Assembly: GCA_035457725.1 (NCBI GenBank)
Contig: DATIBC010000091.1
Location: 1 to 56,150, forward strand
Direction: 5' to 3'
DNA: 56,150 nucleotides
Source of the DNA: DATFES01 sp035457725
GTDB taxonomy: Bacteria > Pseudomonadota > Alphaproteobacteria > CACIAM-22H2
Positions 8,984 through 17,600 of the stretch are shown in pieces. The notes beneath the pieces are model-generated. The model saw nothing but the letters and a program-made list of their open reading frames with translations, did not search any database and was not told the origin of the DNA. Numbering within the stretch: position 1 is the stretch's first letter; every line of letters begins with the position of its first letter. A program made the position numbers and the translations under genes.

Positions 8984-9414
8984 GGGGTTTCTCCTTCGCT
9001 GCTACGCGGCGCCGGTTCAGCGCTGTCGAAGTCGCGGCGACGGCCGCGGTCTCTTTCGCGGTCGCGATCGCGGTCACGCTCGCCGCGTTCGTCGCGTTTT
9101 TGCAGCATCGCCGAAGGGCCATCCTCGAGCGCGTCGACTTTGACGGTAAGAAAACGCAACACGTCCTCGTTGATCCGCATCGTGCGTTCCATCTCGTGCA
9201 GCGCCGAAGGCGGCGCCTCGATGTTGAGCAGCACGTAATGACCCTTGCGGTTCTTCTTTATGCGGAAGGTCAGATTGCGAAGGCCCCAATACTCGCGCTT
9301 CTTGACGTCGCCGCCGCGCTCCTTGAGGAGGGCGGTGAGCTGGTCGGTCAATGCCTCGACCTGGGCGCTGGTGACGTCCTGGCGCGCGATGAATACATTC
9401 TCGTAGAACGGCAT
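8980..9414 (-). CDS. rpsF: 30S ribosomal protein S6
   Basis: Small-subunit protein that binds S18 and the 16S platform. I chose the ATG at 9414 (MPFYENVFIARQD): a GGGGAG ribosome-binding site lies 10 bases upstream of it, and the earlier in-frame ATG at 9432 overlaps that site. The product is 144 residues. The ferredoxin-like core is followed by an extended Arg/Asp-repeat tail (about 110-144: RDRDRDRERDRGRRRD), typical of alphaproteobacterial S6. It is first in the operon and preceded by a structured leader. Confidence 0.96.
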   Translation of the reverse strand: MPFYENVFIARQDVTSAQVEALTDQLTALLKERGGDVKKREYWGLRNLTFRIKKNRKGHYVLLNIEAPPSALHEMERTMRINEDVLRFLTVKVDALEDGPSAMLQKRDERGERDRDRDRERDRGRRRDFDSAEPAPRSSEGETP

Positions 9415-9460
9415 CCGAATTCGACTCCCCATGGCTATTCACGGCCCAGCGCCGCGCCAT

Positions 9461-9505
9461 CCTCGCCAATGACGAGGGGGTCGGCCGCCCGGGCCTAGCC
9501 GACCC
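9461..9505 (-). promoter_or_regulatory. rpsF mRNA leader: two abutting hairpins, candidate S6:S18 control element
   Basis: On the minus-strand transcript, a perfect 8-bp stem GGGTCGGC/GCCGACCC (9505-9498 with 9485-9478, 12-base loop) is followed without a gap by a 5-bp stem CCTCG/CGAGG (9477-9473 with 9465-9461, 7-base loop). Both lie about 50-90 bases upstream of the rpsF start. rpsF leaders in many bacteria bind the S6:S18 complex for feedback control; that this structure does so is inference. Confidence 0.45.
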
Positions 9506-9563
9506 TGTGACAATCGAGCCGGCAAGGAGTGTTCCGACCGCTAGGGTCCGAACGAAGCGCCGG

Positions 9564-9591
9564 ACTATACACGGTTGGGTCCTTGGCGCAA
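9564..9591 (-). promoter_or_regulatory. Candidate promoter of rpsF operon
   Basis: On the minus strand TATAGT (9569-9564) is a good -10 match. TTGCGC (9591-9586) lies 16 bases upstream as a weak -35. This would give a leader of about 145 bases containing both hairpins. A sequence match only. Confidence 0.35.
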
Positions 9592-9787
9592 GCGCGCCTC
9601 AGCGGTCTTAAGGCAGAGAAAACCCGCCCTACCAACGACGATACAAAACGAGGCTCCCAGAATGGCTTAGGGTAGAATCCCGGGTTGACGGCGTGACCTC
9701 GGTCGGCCTGGCTTGACAGCGACTTGCGCCGCGATTAGTGACCGCCGGCTTACGCCACGGTTCGCGAATTCGGAAGGGGTGCGGGGA

Positions 9788-10750
9788 TTGAGCAAAGTTC
9801 GAGCTTTCACGTTTCCCGGCCAGGGCTCGCAGGCGGTCGGAATGGGCCGCGATCTGGCGCAAGCATTCGCCACCGCCCGTTTGGTGTTCGAGGAAGTCGA
9901 CGAGGCCGTCAAGCAGGGCCTGTCCAAGATCATGTTCGAAGGACCGGAAGACCAGTTGACGTTGACCGCCAACGCCCAGCCGGCACTGATGGCGGTCAGC
10001 GTGGCGGTGACGCGCGTACTCGAGACGGACGGCAAGGTCGAATTGCCGAAGACGGCGAAATTCGTTGCCGGACATTCGCTCGGCGAATACTCGGCCCTTG
10101 CCTCGGCTGGCGCGCTGACGCTCGCCGATGCCGCACGCCTCTTGCGGCGCCGCGGCGAGGCGATGCAGATGGCGGTGCCGGTTGGAGAGGGTGCGATGGC
10201 GGCGCTGTTGGGGCTCGATTTGCCAGCGGCGCGGGAGATCGCCGAAGCGGCGCGGACGGGCACCGATGGAACCGCGGAAGTCTGCGATGTCGCCAACGAC
10301 AACGCGCCGGGCCAGGTCGTGTTGAGCGGCGCGCGTGCGGCGATAGAGCGTGCCACGGAAATCGCCAAGACGAAGGGCGCCAAGCGCGCGATCATGTTGC
10401 CCGTAAGCGCGCCTTTCCACTGCGCGCTGATGCTTCCGGCGGCCGAGGCGATGGCCGAGGCGTTGGCGCGCGTGGCGATCGCCCCGCCAAGGGTCCCGGT
10501 CGTGGCGAACGTCACGGCGCGGGCCGAGAGCGATCCGGCGACCATTAGCCGACTCCTGGTCCAGCAAGTAACGGGCCTCGTCCGCTGGCGCGAATGCGTG
10601 ACGTATATGGCCGATCACGGAGTCGTCGAATTGGTCGAGCTTGGAACCGGCAAGGTTTTGTCGGGGCTGGCGCGCCGCATCCTGCCGGAGCTGACCGCCG
10701 TTTCGCTGCAGGGTCCGGCGGATATCGAAACGTTTCTCAAGACGGTATAA
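9788..10750 (+). CDS. fabD: Malonyl CoA-acyl carrier protein transacylase FabD
   Basis: Transfers malonyl groups from CoA to acyl carrier protein, the entry step for chain extension in type II fatty-acid synthesis. Catalytic nucleophile serine lies in GHSLGEYSAL (about residue 96) and the N-terminus has the family motif FTFPGQGSQAVGMG. I chose the TTG at 9788 (LSKVRAFTF), 8 bases after a GGAAGGGG ribosome-binding site, giving 320 residues. A GTG at 9779 and a TTG at 9713 are in frame but add non-family sequence. It is first in fabD-fabG-acpP-fabF. Confidence 0.93.
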   Translation: MSKVRAFTFPGQGSQAVGMGRDLAQAFATARLVFEEVDEAVKQGLSKIMFEGPEDQLTLTANAQPALMAVSVAVTRVLETDGKVELPKTAKFVAGHSLGEYSALASAGALTLADAARLLRRRGEAMQMAVPVGEGAMAALLGLDLPAAREIAEAARTGTDGTAEVCDVANDNAPGQVVLSGARAAIERATEIAKTKGAKRAIMLPVSAPFHCALMLPAAEAMAEALARVAIAPPRVPVVANVTARAESDPATISRLLVQQVTGLVRWRECVTYMADHGVVELVELGTGKVLSGLARRILPELTAVSLQGPADIETFLKTV

Positions 10751-10759
10751 GCGACGGCC

Positions 10760-11497
10760 ATGTTCGCACTTTCCGGCAGACATGCCCTTGTCACCGGCGC
10801 GTCGGGCGCCATCGGCGGCGCGATCGCTCGCGCCCTTCATCGCCAAGGCGCGAAGGTGGCGCTATCGGGTACGCGCACGGCGGCGCTGGAGACGCTGGCC
10901 GGCGAACTGGGCCCCGGCGCGTCGGTCGTCGCCGGTGATCTCGCCGACCCCGCGGCGACCGAGACGATGTACAAAGCCGCCGAGGCGGCGCTCGGGCAGG
11001 TCGATATCCTGGTCAACAACGCGGGACTGACGCGCGACGGCTTGGCGCTGCGCATGCGGGACGATGACTGGCAGCGCGTGCTCGATGTCGATCTCACCGC
11101 CGGGTTCCGGCTCGCCCGCGCCGCGCTGCGCGGCATGATGAAGCGCCGCTGGGGCCGAATCGTTGGCATCACGTCGATCGTCGGCGTAATGGGTAACGCC
11201 GGACAGGCGAATTACGCCGCCGCCAAGGCGGGGATGATCGGCATGTCGAAGGCGCTCGCGCAGGAGGTGGCAAGCCGGAATATCACCGTCAATTGCGTGG
11301 CGCCGGGCTTCATCGCCTCACCGATGACCGACGGGCTGCCGCAGGAGCAGAAGGACCGCTTGTCGTCGGCGATTCCGGCCGGCCGCATGGGCGGACCCGA
11401 CGATGTTGCGGCGGCGGTCGTCTACCTGGCCAGCGACGAGGCGGCTTATGTCACCGGCCAGACCTTGCACGTGAACGGCGGGATGTTGATGATATAG
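10760..11497 (+). CDS. fabG: 3-oxoacyl-[ACP] reductase FabG
   Basis: NADPH-dependent reductase of the 3-oxoacyl-ACP intermediate in fatty-acid elongation. The 245-residue short-chain dehydrogenase has the cofactor motif TGASGAIGGAIA near the N-terminus, NNAG, the catalytic Ser in ITSIVGVMGNAG, the YAAAKAG Tyr-Lys pair, and the C-terminal GQTLHVNGGM typical of FabG. It follows fabD after 9 bases and precedes acpP. Confidence 0.95.
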   Translation: MFALSGRHALVTGASGAIGGAIARALHRQGAKVALSGTRTAALETLAGELGPGASVVAGDLADPAATETMYKAAEAALGQVDILVNNAGLTRDGLALRMRDDDWQRVLDVDLTAGFRLARAALRGMMKRRWGRIVGITSIVGVMGNAGQANYAAAKAGMIGMSKALAQEVASRNITVNCVAPGFIASPMTDGLPQEQKDRLSSAIPAGRMGGPDDVAAAVVYLASDEAAYVTGQTLHVNGGMLMI

Positions 11498-11655
11498 GCT
11501 GGGATTCGAGGGGCCCGGGCGCTGGTCAAAGACCCGCCGGTTGTGTTAGGACACCTCGCTTTTCGCCGCTTGCCTCGCCACTCGCGACGGGCGCGCTCGG
11601 GGCCGAGATTCAAACCAAGACCCAGACATTCGATTCCAGCGAAAGGGCAGATGCA

Positions 11656-11892
11656 ATGAGCGACGTGACGGAGCGGGTAAGAAAGATCGTTGTCGAGCAC
11701 CTCGGGGTCGACGAGGGGAAGGTGACCGAGAACGCGAGCTTCGTCGACGATCTTGGGGCGGACAGCCTCGACACGGTCGAGCTCGTGATGGCGTTCGAGG
11801 AAGAATTCGGGTGCGAGATCCCGGATGACGCCGCCGAGAAAATTACGACGGTCAAGGACGCGATTGCGTTCATCGAACAAAACAAGAAGTAA
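11656..11892 (+). CDS. acpP: Acyl carrier protein
   Basis: Small acidic carrier of growing acyl chains as phosphopantetheine thioesters. The 78-residue protein starts at the ATG at 11656 (MSDVTERVRKIV). The phosphopantetheine attachment serine is S37 in DLGADSLDTVEL, the universal ACP motif. Length and acidity are typical. It lies between fabG and fabF; the 158-base gap upstream could hold its own promoter, but I see no convincing one. Confidence 0.97.
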   Translation: MSDVTERVRKIVVEHLGVDEGKVTENASFVDDLGADSLDTVELVMAFEEEFGCEIPDDAAEKITTVKDAIAFIEQNKK

Positions 11893-12011
11893 TGCGATCG
11901 CCTCCGCGATGTTCGCGGGGTGGACGCGATGAGGCGGGGACAGTTTGTCGGCCGGATCGAGCGCAGGCTCGGGCCGACGACCGATAGCACCAACACTCGC
12001 CGAGGTTCGCC

Positions 12012-13274
12012 ATGAGACGGGTCGTCGTCACGGGAATGGGTCTGGTCACGCCGCTCGCGTGCGGCGTCAAGCCGACTTGGGAACGCTTGCTCGCCGGCCA
12101 GTCCGGAATTCGCGGCATTCAGGCCTTCGATGTATCCGACCTGCCGGCCAAAATCGCCGGCATGGTTCCGCGCGGCGAAACCTCCTCGGGTTCGTTCAAC
12201 CCGGACGATTGGCTGCCGCCCAAGGACCAGCGCAAGAACGACGAGTTCATCATTTTCGCGGTGGCCGCCGCCGTCCAGGCGGTTGAAGACGCGGGCTGGA
12301 AGCCGGACGACGAGAAGGAGCGCGAACGCACGGGGGTGATGATCGGCTCGGGCATCGGCGGGCTGCCGGTCATCTACGAAGCATCATTGACGCTCAAGGA
12401 GCGCGGCCCGCGCCGGCTGTCGCCATTCTTCATTCCGTCGAGCTTGATCAATCTCGCCTCGGGACAGGTATCGATCCGTTATGGATTCAAGGGACCGAAC
12501 CACGCCGTCGTGACGGCGTGCTCGACCGGGGCGCACGCCATCGGCGATGCGGCGCGGTTGATCCAGTTCGACGACGCTGATGTTATGGTCGCGGGAGGTA
12601 CGGAGGCTGCGGTGTGCCGTCTTGGCATTGCAGGGTTCGCGGCCGCGCGCGCGCTATCGACCAAGTTCAACGACGATCCGCCGAAGGCTTCGCGGCCCTG
12701 GGACCAGGATCGCGACGGATTCGTCATGGGCGAAGGCTCGGGGGTGGTCGTGCTGGAAGAGTACGAGCACGCCAAGAAGCGTGGCGCCAAGATTTACGCC
12801 GAAGTGATCGGCTACGGCATGTCAGGCGATGCCTACCACGTCACGGCGCCCTCGGAAGATGGCAGCGGTGCCTATCGCGCGATGTCCGGCGCGCTAAAAC
12901 GGGCCAAGCTCGACCCCGCGGACATTGATTACATCAACGCCCACGGCACCTCGACCCCGCTTGGCGACGAAATCGAGCTCGGGGCGGTCAAGCGTCTGTT
13001 TGGCGACCACGCTTACAAAGTGTCGATGTCCTCGACCAAGTCGTCGATCGGCCATTTGCTTGGCGCGGCAGGCAGCGTCGAGGCGATCTTCTCGATTCTC
13101 GCGATCAACGATGGCGTGGTCCCGCCGACGCTGAACCTGGAGAACCCATCTCCTGGCTGCGACATCGATCTCGTGCCGCATCAAGCGAAGGAACGGCCGG
13201 TCCGCCGCTCGCTGTCGAATTCGTTCGGCTTTGGCGGTACCAATGCCTCGCTCATCTTCCAGGCGGTGAGCTGA
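12012..13274 (+). CDS. fabF: 3-oxoacyl-[ACP] synthase II FabF
   Basis: Condensing enzyme (KAS II) elongating acyl-ACP with malonyl-ACP. The 420-residue protein has the full Cys-His-His triad: Cys in VVTACSTGAHAIGDA, His in NAHGTSTPLGD and His in KSSIGHLLGAAG. It ends with the family motif FGFGGTNASL. It starts at the ATG at 12012 (MRRVVVTGMGLVTPL). It is the fourth gene of the fatty-acid block. Confidence 0.97.
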   Translation: MRRVVVTGMGLVTPLACGVKPTWERLLAGQSGIRGIQAFDVSDLPAKIAGMVPRGETSSGSFNPDDWLPPKDQRKNDEFIIFAVAAAVQAVEDAGWKPDDEKERERTGVMIGSGIGGLPVIYEASLTLKERGPRRLSPFFIPSSLINLASGQVSIRYGFKGPNHAVVTACSTGAHAIGDAARLIQFDDADVMVAGGTEAAVCRLGIAGFAAARALSTKFNDDPPKASRPWDQDRDGFVMGEGSGVVVLEEYEHAKKRGAKIYAEVIGYGMSGDAYHVTAPSEDGSGAYRAMSGALKRAKLDPADIDYINAHGTSTPLGDEIELGAVKRLFGDHAYKVSMSSTKSSIGHLLGAAGSVEAIFSILAINDGVVPPTLNLENPSPGCDIDLVPHQAKERPVRRSLSNSFGFGGTNASLIFQAVS

Positions 13275-13317
13275 GCGACCGCAGGCCGAAATCTCGCCCG
13301 CGGGTGGATAAAGGGCC

Positions 13318-14310
13318 GTGAAGCGGGCGGTTCTATGGCTTGTCACGTTGGCGGGACTAGTAGCCGGCGTTGTCGCCACCGCCGCCATCGTCGCTTGGTT
13401 GCGCTACAACGAGCCGGGCCCGCTTGCCGCCGCAACCACCGTGGTAATTGAGCGCGGCGCTGGCGCGGGACAAATCGCCGGGCAACTGGTCGAAGCCGGC
13501 GTTCTCGACGAGCCATGGACTTTTCGCCTTGGCGTGCTGCTGGCGGGTGGCGGCCGCGTCTTGCGTGCCGGCGAGTACCGCATTCCACCGGCGATTTCGC
13601 CCCGCGCGGCGGTCGATCTGCTGGCTAGCGGCCGGACGGTCATTCATCGCCTCACCATTCCTGAAGGGCTGACCTCCGCGCAGGTGGTGGCGCTGGTGCG
13701 TCAGATCGAAATCCTCGAAGGCGATATCGCCGTCGCTGCGGACGAAGGCACGCTGCTTCCCGAGACATATTTCTATTCGCGCGGCGACTACAGGAACGCC
13801 ATCATGGAACGCCAGCGCAAGGCGATGGACGACGCCTTGTCGCAGCTATGGGCCGAGCGAGCGCCGGGCTTACCGCTCAATTCGCCGCGCGAGGCGCTGA
13901 TCCTCGCCTCGATCGTCGAGAAGGAAACATCGCTCGCCGCCGAGCGACCGCGCGTCGCCGCGGTTTTCATCAATCGCCTGAAGAAAGGCATGCGGTTGCA
14001 GGCCGATCCGACCGTGGTCTACGGGTTGACCGATGGCAAGGGTCCGCTCGACCGGCCGCTCGCGCGCGCCGATCTCGAGACCCGGCATCGGTGGAACACC
14101 TACGTCATCGATGGATTACCGCCCACCCCCATCGCCAACCCCGGGCGCGCTGCGCTAGAGGCGACGCTGAAGCCGGCTGACAGCGACGAGCTTTACTTCG
14201 TCGCCGACGGGTCGGGCGGGCACGTTTTCGCCAAGACGCTCGCCGAGCACAATCGCAACGTCGCCCGCCTGCGCGCCGCGGAGCGGCTGCGAGGCAACAA
14301 TCAGCAATGA
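13318..14310 (+). CDS. mltG: Endolytic murein transglycosylase MltG (YceG)
   Basis: Inner-membrane lytic transglycosylase that cuts nascent peptidoglycan strands and limits their length. The 330-residue protein has one N-terminal membrane segment (VLWLVTLAGLVAGVVATAA) and a YceG domain with the catalytic Glu region ILASIVEKETSLAAERPRVA, then FINRLKKGMRLQADPTVVYG and YNTYVIDGLPPTPIANPG-like sequence (here RWNTYVIDGLPP). The GTG at 13318 is the start. It follows fabF after 43 bases, the usual order. Confidence 0.93.
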   Translation: MKRAVLWLVTLAGLVAGVVATAAIVAWLRYNEPGPLAAATTVVIERGAGAGQIAGQLVEAGVLDEPWTFRLGVLLAGGGRVLRAGEYRIPPAISPRAAVDLLASGRTVIHRLTIPEGLTSAQVVALVRQIEILEGDIAVAADEGTLLPETYFYSRGDYRNAIMERQRKAMDDALSQLWAERAPGLPLNSPREALILASIVEKETSLAAERPRVAAVFINRLKKGMRLQADPTVVYGLTDGKGPLDRPLARADLETRHRWNTYVIDGLPPTPIANPGRAALEATLKPADSDELYFVADGSGGHVFAKTLAEHNRNVARLRAAERLRGNNQQ

Positions 14311-14319
14311 CGTCGGCGG

Positions 14320-15096
14320 TTACTCGAACGAGGTCTTGCGCGGCAGCCGCGCCAGCAGCGGGTCCATGACCAACGGCGGCAACGCGGCGATGAAACGGAC
14401 CGCGGCGTAAAGACGCCAAGGAAAGGCGATGCGCGCCCGATTGCGCGCGAGACCACGAACAATGATGGCCGCCGCGCGTTCGGCCGGCATTAACAAGGGC
14501 ATCTTGAATTTGTTGGCCGCGGTCATCGGGCTATCGACGAAGCCCGGGCAGATCACCGACACGCCGACGCCGTAACTCGCCATCTCGCCGCGCAGAGCCT
14601 CGCCCCAAACGCGCACGAACGCCTTGCTGGCGCAATATGCCGGTGCCCCGGGGAAACCGCGGAACGAGGCCAGCGACGACATCAACGCAATCTGGCCGCG
14701 CCGTCGCGCCGCCATACGGGGCGCCAGCGGCAGGACCGTGTTCAGCACGCCATCGACGTTGATCGCCGAAATACGCGCCGCCTGTTCGGCGCCTTCCTCT
14801 CCGCCGCCGGTTCCAGCCGAAACGCCGGCATTGGCGATGATGAGATCGATGGGGCGTGCCTGGTCGGACTCGTAAAGCCATTCGGCGAGTTGCGCGCGGT
14901 CGCGGACGTCGATGGCGGCGGTGCGCACGGCGGCCCCTTGCAGGCGACAGGCGTCGGCGACCGCTGCAAGCCTCGGTCGGTCGCGGCCTGTCAGCGCAAG
15001 CGTCACGCCGTCTCTGGCGTAAGCCCGCGCGAGCGCCGCGCCGAGGCCGCTCGACGCGCCGGTAATGACAATCGAACGCGGCTCGAGCATCGCCAT
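14320..15096 (-). CDS. SDR family NAD(P)-dependent oxidoreductase
   Basis: Short-chain dehydrogenase of 258 residues; substrate unknown. It shows the cofactor motif TGASSGLGAALARAYA, the NAG motif (IIANAGVS), a catalytic Ser in LMSSLASFRGFPG and the YCASKAF Tyr-Lys pair. The C-terminal extension with a PPLVMDPLLARLPRK segment suggests a membrane-associated form. It is convergent with mltG and divergent from yicC. ATGs at 15096 and 15090 are both possible starts. Confidence 0.85.
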   Translation of the reverse strand: MAMLEPRSIVITGASSGLGAALARAYARDGVTLALTGRDRPRLAAVADACRLQGAAVRTAAIDVRDRAQLAEWLYESDQARPIDLIIANAGVSAGTGGGEEGAEQAARISAINVDGVLNTVLPLAPRMAARRRGQIALMSSLASFRGFPGAPAYCASKAFVRVWGEALRGEMASYGVGVSVICPGFVDSPMTAANKFKMPLLMPAERAAAIIVRGLARNRARIAFPWRLYAAVRFIAALPPLVMDPLLARLPRKTSFE

Positions 15097-15174
15097 GCGT
15101 CGGCTTTACGTTGTTCCCGCTGCGCTCAGCGAATATAGTACGGCGCCAATTGCGGAGCACCAAATCTGGTGGGC

Positions 15175-16080
15175 ATGACCGGGGGAAAAGTGGCGATCGC
15201 GAGCATGACCGGATTCGCGAGGGCCGCCGGGGCGGATCAGTCATATGCCTGGACGTGGGAAGCCAAGAGCGTCAATGGGCGTGGCCTCGATGTCCGTTGC
15301 CGGTTGCCGCCCGGAATGGATCGACTCGAGGGGCAGGTTCGCGCCGCCGCGGCGAAGCGATTCGCGCGGGGAAACCTGTCGCTCAATCTGGCGATCGATC
15401 GTCAGGCCGCAGCGGGTCGTTTGCAGGTCAATCGCGCGGCGCTCGAACAAGTGCTGACGCTGGCGCGCGAACTCAAAGACAAAATTGATGCCGCGCCGCC
15501 GCGGATCGACGGCCTGTTGGCGGTCCGCGGCGTGGTCGAGATCGCCGACGAATCGGTCGAGACGGACGAGGCGCGAGCACACCGCGACCAGGCGATGCTG
15601 GCGACGCTCGACGAAACGTTTGCCAATCTGGCCGCGGCGCGTGCCGTCGAGGGCGAGCAGCTCGCCCGCACGATGACGAAGCTTCTCGATGAAATCGCGC
15701 TGTTGACCGAATCTGCGGCGGCGTCCGCCGGCGCGCAGCCGGAGGCGATCCGCGATCGGTTGCAAGCCAAGCTCGCCGACCTTCTTGGCGAGAAGCAGGC
15801 GGTCCCCTCCGATCGACTGGCGCAGGAGGTGGCGATGTTGGTGACGCGCGCCGACGTCAGGGAGGAGATAGACCGCCTGCGGGCCCATGTTTCCCAGGCG
15901 CGCGGCTTGCTGACCGAAGGCGGCGCCATCGGGCGCAAGTTCGACTTCCTAGCGCAGGAGTTCAATCGCGAGGCGAACACGCTGTGCTCGAAATCCTCCG
16001 ACATCGAGCTGACCCGGATCGGCCTGTCACTGAAAGCAGTGATCGATCAACTCCGCGAGCAGGCGGCGAACATCGAATGA
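15175..16080 (+). CDS. yicC: YicC/YloC family endoribonuclease
   Basis: Member of the YicC family, reported in other bacteria as an endoribonuclease affecting RNA stability. About 301 residues, with the N-terminal signature SMTGFARA and the C-terminal DUF1732 signature KFDFLAQEFNREANTLCSKS then DIELTRIGLSLKAVIDQLRE. The ATG at 15175 is a conservative start; a GTG at 15190 (just after GGGGGA) or the ATG at 15205 are also possible. Its stop overlaps the gmk start by 4 bases, a pairing conserved in alphaproteobacteria. Confidence 0.9.
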   Translation: MTGGKVAIASMTGFARAAGADQSYAWTWEAKSVNGRGLDVRCRLPPGMDRLEGQVRAAAAKRFARGNLSLNLAIDRQAAAGRLQVNRAALEQVLTLARELKDKIDAAPPRIDGLLAVRGVVEIADESVETDEARAHRDQAMLATLDETFANLAAARAVEGEQLARTMTKLLDEIALLTESAAASAGAQPEAIRDRLQAKLADLLGEKQAVPSDRLAQEVAMLVTRADVREEIDRLRAHVSQARGLLTEGGAIGRKFDFLAQEFNREANTLCSKSSDIELTRIGLSLKAVIDQLREQAANIE

Positions 16081-16724
16081 CCGACCGCGACGATATCGGC
16101 ATCAGCCGCCGCGGCCTGATGTTGGTGCTTTCCTCGCCGTCGGGGGCCGGCAAGACGACCATCAGCCGCGAGCTGTTGCGGCGCGATTCCAACGTGGTCA
16201 TGTCGGTCTCGGTGACCACGCGCCCCAAGCGGCCAGGCGAGGTCGAGGGCGTCGACTATTTCTTTGTCGATGGAATCGAGTTCAATCTGATGGTCAATCG
16301 CGGCGAGTTGCTGGAGCACGCCAAGGTGTTCGGAAATTACTATGGAACGCCGCGAGCGCCGGTGGAGAAAGCGCTTGCCGCCGGACGCGACGTGTTGTTC
16401 GACATCGATTGGCAGGGAACCCAGCAACTCAACGGGCGGATGCCTGTCGATCTGGTCAGCGTCTTCATCCTGCCGCCGTCGACGCGCGAACTGGAGCGGC
16501 GGCTCAAGGCGCGGGCGCAAGACCCGCCTCAGGTGGTGGCTCAGCGCATGGCCAAGGCCGCCGACGAAATGAGCCATTGGGACGCCTACCAATACGTCGT
16601 CATAAACTACGACATCGGCGAGAGCGTCGAGCGCGTGCGCGAAATCCTTTCGGCTGAACGCTCGCGCCGCGAACGTCAGATCAACCTCGCCGATTTCGTC
16701 AAGCGGCTTCGTGAAGGCCAATAG
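16077..16724 (+). CDS. gmk: Guanylate kinase
   Basis: Phosphorylates GMP to GDP in nucleotide metabolism. The 215-residue protein has the P-loop SSPSGAGKTTISREL, SVTTRPKRPGEVEGVDY for GMP binding, and the NYYGTPRAPVEKAL segment. I chose the ATG at 16077, which overlaps the yicC stop as ATGA; an open frame continues upstream inside yicC but is unlike the family. Convergent with rsmA. Confidence 0.95.
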   Translation: MTDRDDIGISRRGLMLVLSSPSGAGKTTISRELLRRDSNVVMSVSVTTRPKRPGEVEGVDYFFVDGIEFNLMVNRGELLEHAKVFGNYYGTPRAPVEKALAAGRDVLFDIDWQGTQQLNGRMPVDLVSVFILPPSTRELERRLKARAQDPPQVVAQRMAKAADEMSHWDAYQYVVINYDIGESVERVREILSAERSRRERQINLADFVKRLREGQ

Positions 16725-16736
16725 TTCGCCGGCGTA

Positions 16737-17600
16737 CTAGCCGGCCACGGCCGCGTACGCACGCGCGAGCGCGCAAAATTCGCCGATCGACAACTCTTCG
16801 GCGCGCGCCGTCGGCGCGATTTTGGCGCGCGCGAGCAGGGTTTCGCTGTCGACGCCGAGGGATCGCAGGCTGGCGCGCAACATCTTGCGGCGTTGTCCGA
16901 AACCGGCGGCGGCAACGCGCTCGAGCGCCCCGGGATCGGCCGGAGCCAAGGGCGCGGCGCGCGGTGCGATTTGAACCACGGTCGACACGACCTTCGGCGA
17001 AGGCGTGAAGGCGCGCGGATCGACGTCGAACAGGAGGCGCACGTCCGCTCGCCACTGCGTGGCGACGGCAAGGCGGCCGTATGCGGGCGTGCGAGGGCGG
17101 GCGACCAACCGGTGCGCCACCTCCTTTTGAAACATCAAGGTAAATGCCTCGAATGCGTCGGCATGAGCGAGCCATCGCAATAACAGGGGCGTGGCGACGT
17201 TGTAGGGCAGGTTGGCGACGATGCGCCGGGGCGGCCGTCCGAGAGTGTGCACCGCGATGTCAAGCGCATCGCCCTCAACGATCTTCAGCCTTCCAGGGCA
17301 AGATTCGGCGATTTGATCGAGCGCCGGTAGGCAACGTCGGTCCCGCTCCACGACGATCAGTTCCCTGGCGCCTGCGGCGAGCAGCGAGCGCGTAAGGCCT
17401 CCGGGGCCGGGGCCGATCTCGATCGTCGTCCCGGCCGAAAGATTTCCCGCAGCTCGCGCGATACGGCGGGTCAGGTTCAAATCGAGCAGGAAGTTTTGGC
17501 CGAGCGACTTGCGGGCCCGAAGATCGAATCGGCGTATGACCTCGCGCAGCGGAGCCAGCGCCGCGAGCGCGGCGAAGCATTCGTCGTCGGCCGCGCTCAG
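16737..17600 (-). CDS. rsmA: 16S rRNA dimethyladenosine transferase RsmA/KsgA, probable CTG start
   Basis: Dimethylates two adenines at the 3' end of 16S rRNA. The conserved N-terminal motif KSLGQNFLLDLNLTRRIARAAG must be included, but no ATG, GTG or TTG precedes it in frame within the conserved distance. The best start is CTG at 17600, which overlaps the pdxA TGA as CTGA and has GAGGT 6 bases upstream. This gives 287 residues with SAM motif IEIGPGPGGLTRSLL and catalytic NLPYNVATPLL. A TTG at 17480 would cut off the SLGQNFL motif and is rejected. Confidence 0.9.
   Translation of the reverse strand: MSAADDECFAALAALAPLREVIRRFDLRARKSLGQNFLLDLNLTRRIARAAGNLSAGTTIEIGPGPGGLTRSLLAAGARELIVVERDRRCLPALDQIAESCPGRLKIVEGDALDIAVHTLGRPPRRIVANLPYNVATPLLLRWLAHADAFEAFTLMFQKEVAHRLVARPRTPAYGRLAVATQWRADVRLLFDVDPRAFTPSPKVVSTVVQIAPRAAPLAPADPGALERVAAAGFGQRRKMLRASLRSLGVDSETLLARAKIAPTARAEELSIGEFCALARAYAAVAG

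Larger units (their letters stand above)
9415..9787. other. Divergent intergenic region rpsF / fabD
   Basis: 373 bases without a gene. The rpsF-proximal half holds the leader hairpins and promoter listed separately. Toward fabD there is TTGACA at 9713-9718 (plus strand) as a possible -35, but no convincing -10 at 16-18 bases. A GGAAGGGG ribosome-binding site (9772-9779) precedes fabD. No coding sequence is evident. Confidence 0.6.

Noticed and set aside
9713..9740. A fabD promoter at TTGACA
   Set aside because: The hexamers 16-18 bases downstream (TTAGTG, TAGTGA) are poor -10 matches, so no promoter is called.
16737..17480. rsmA starting at TTG 17480
   Set aside because: It would remove the conserved KSLGQNFL motif that lies directly upstream in the same frame.
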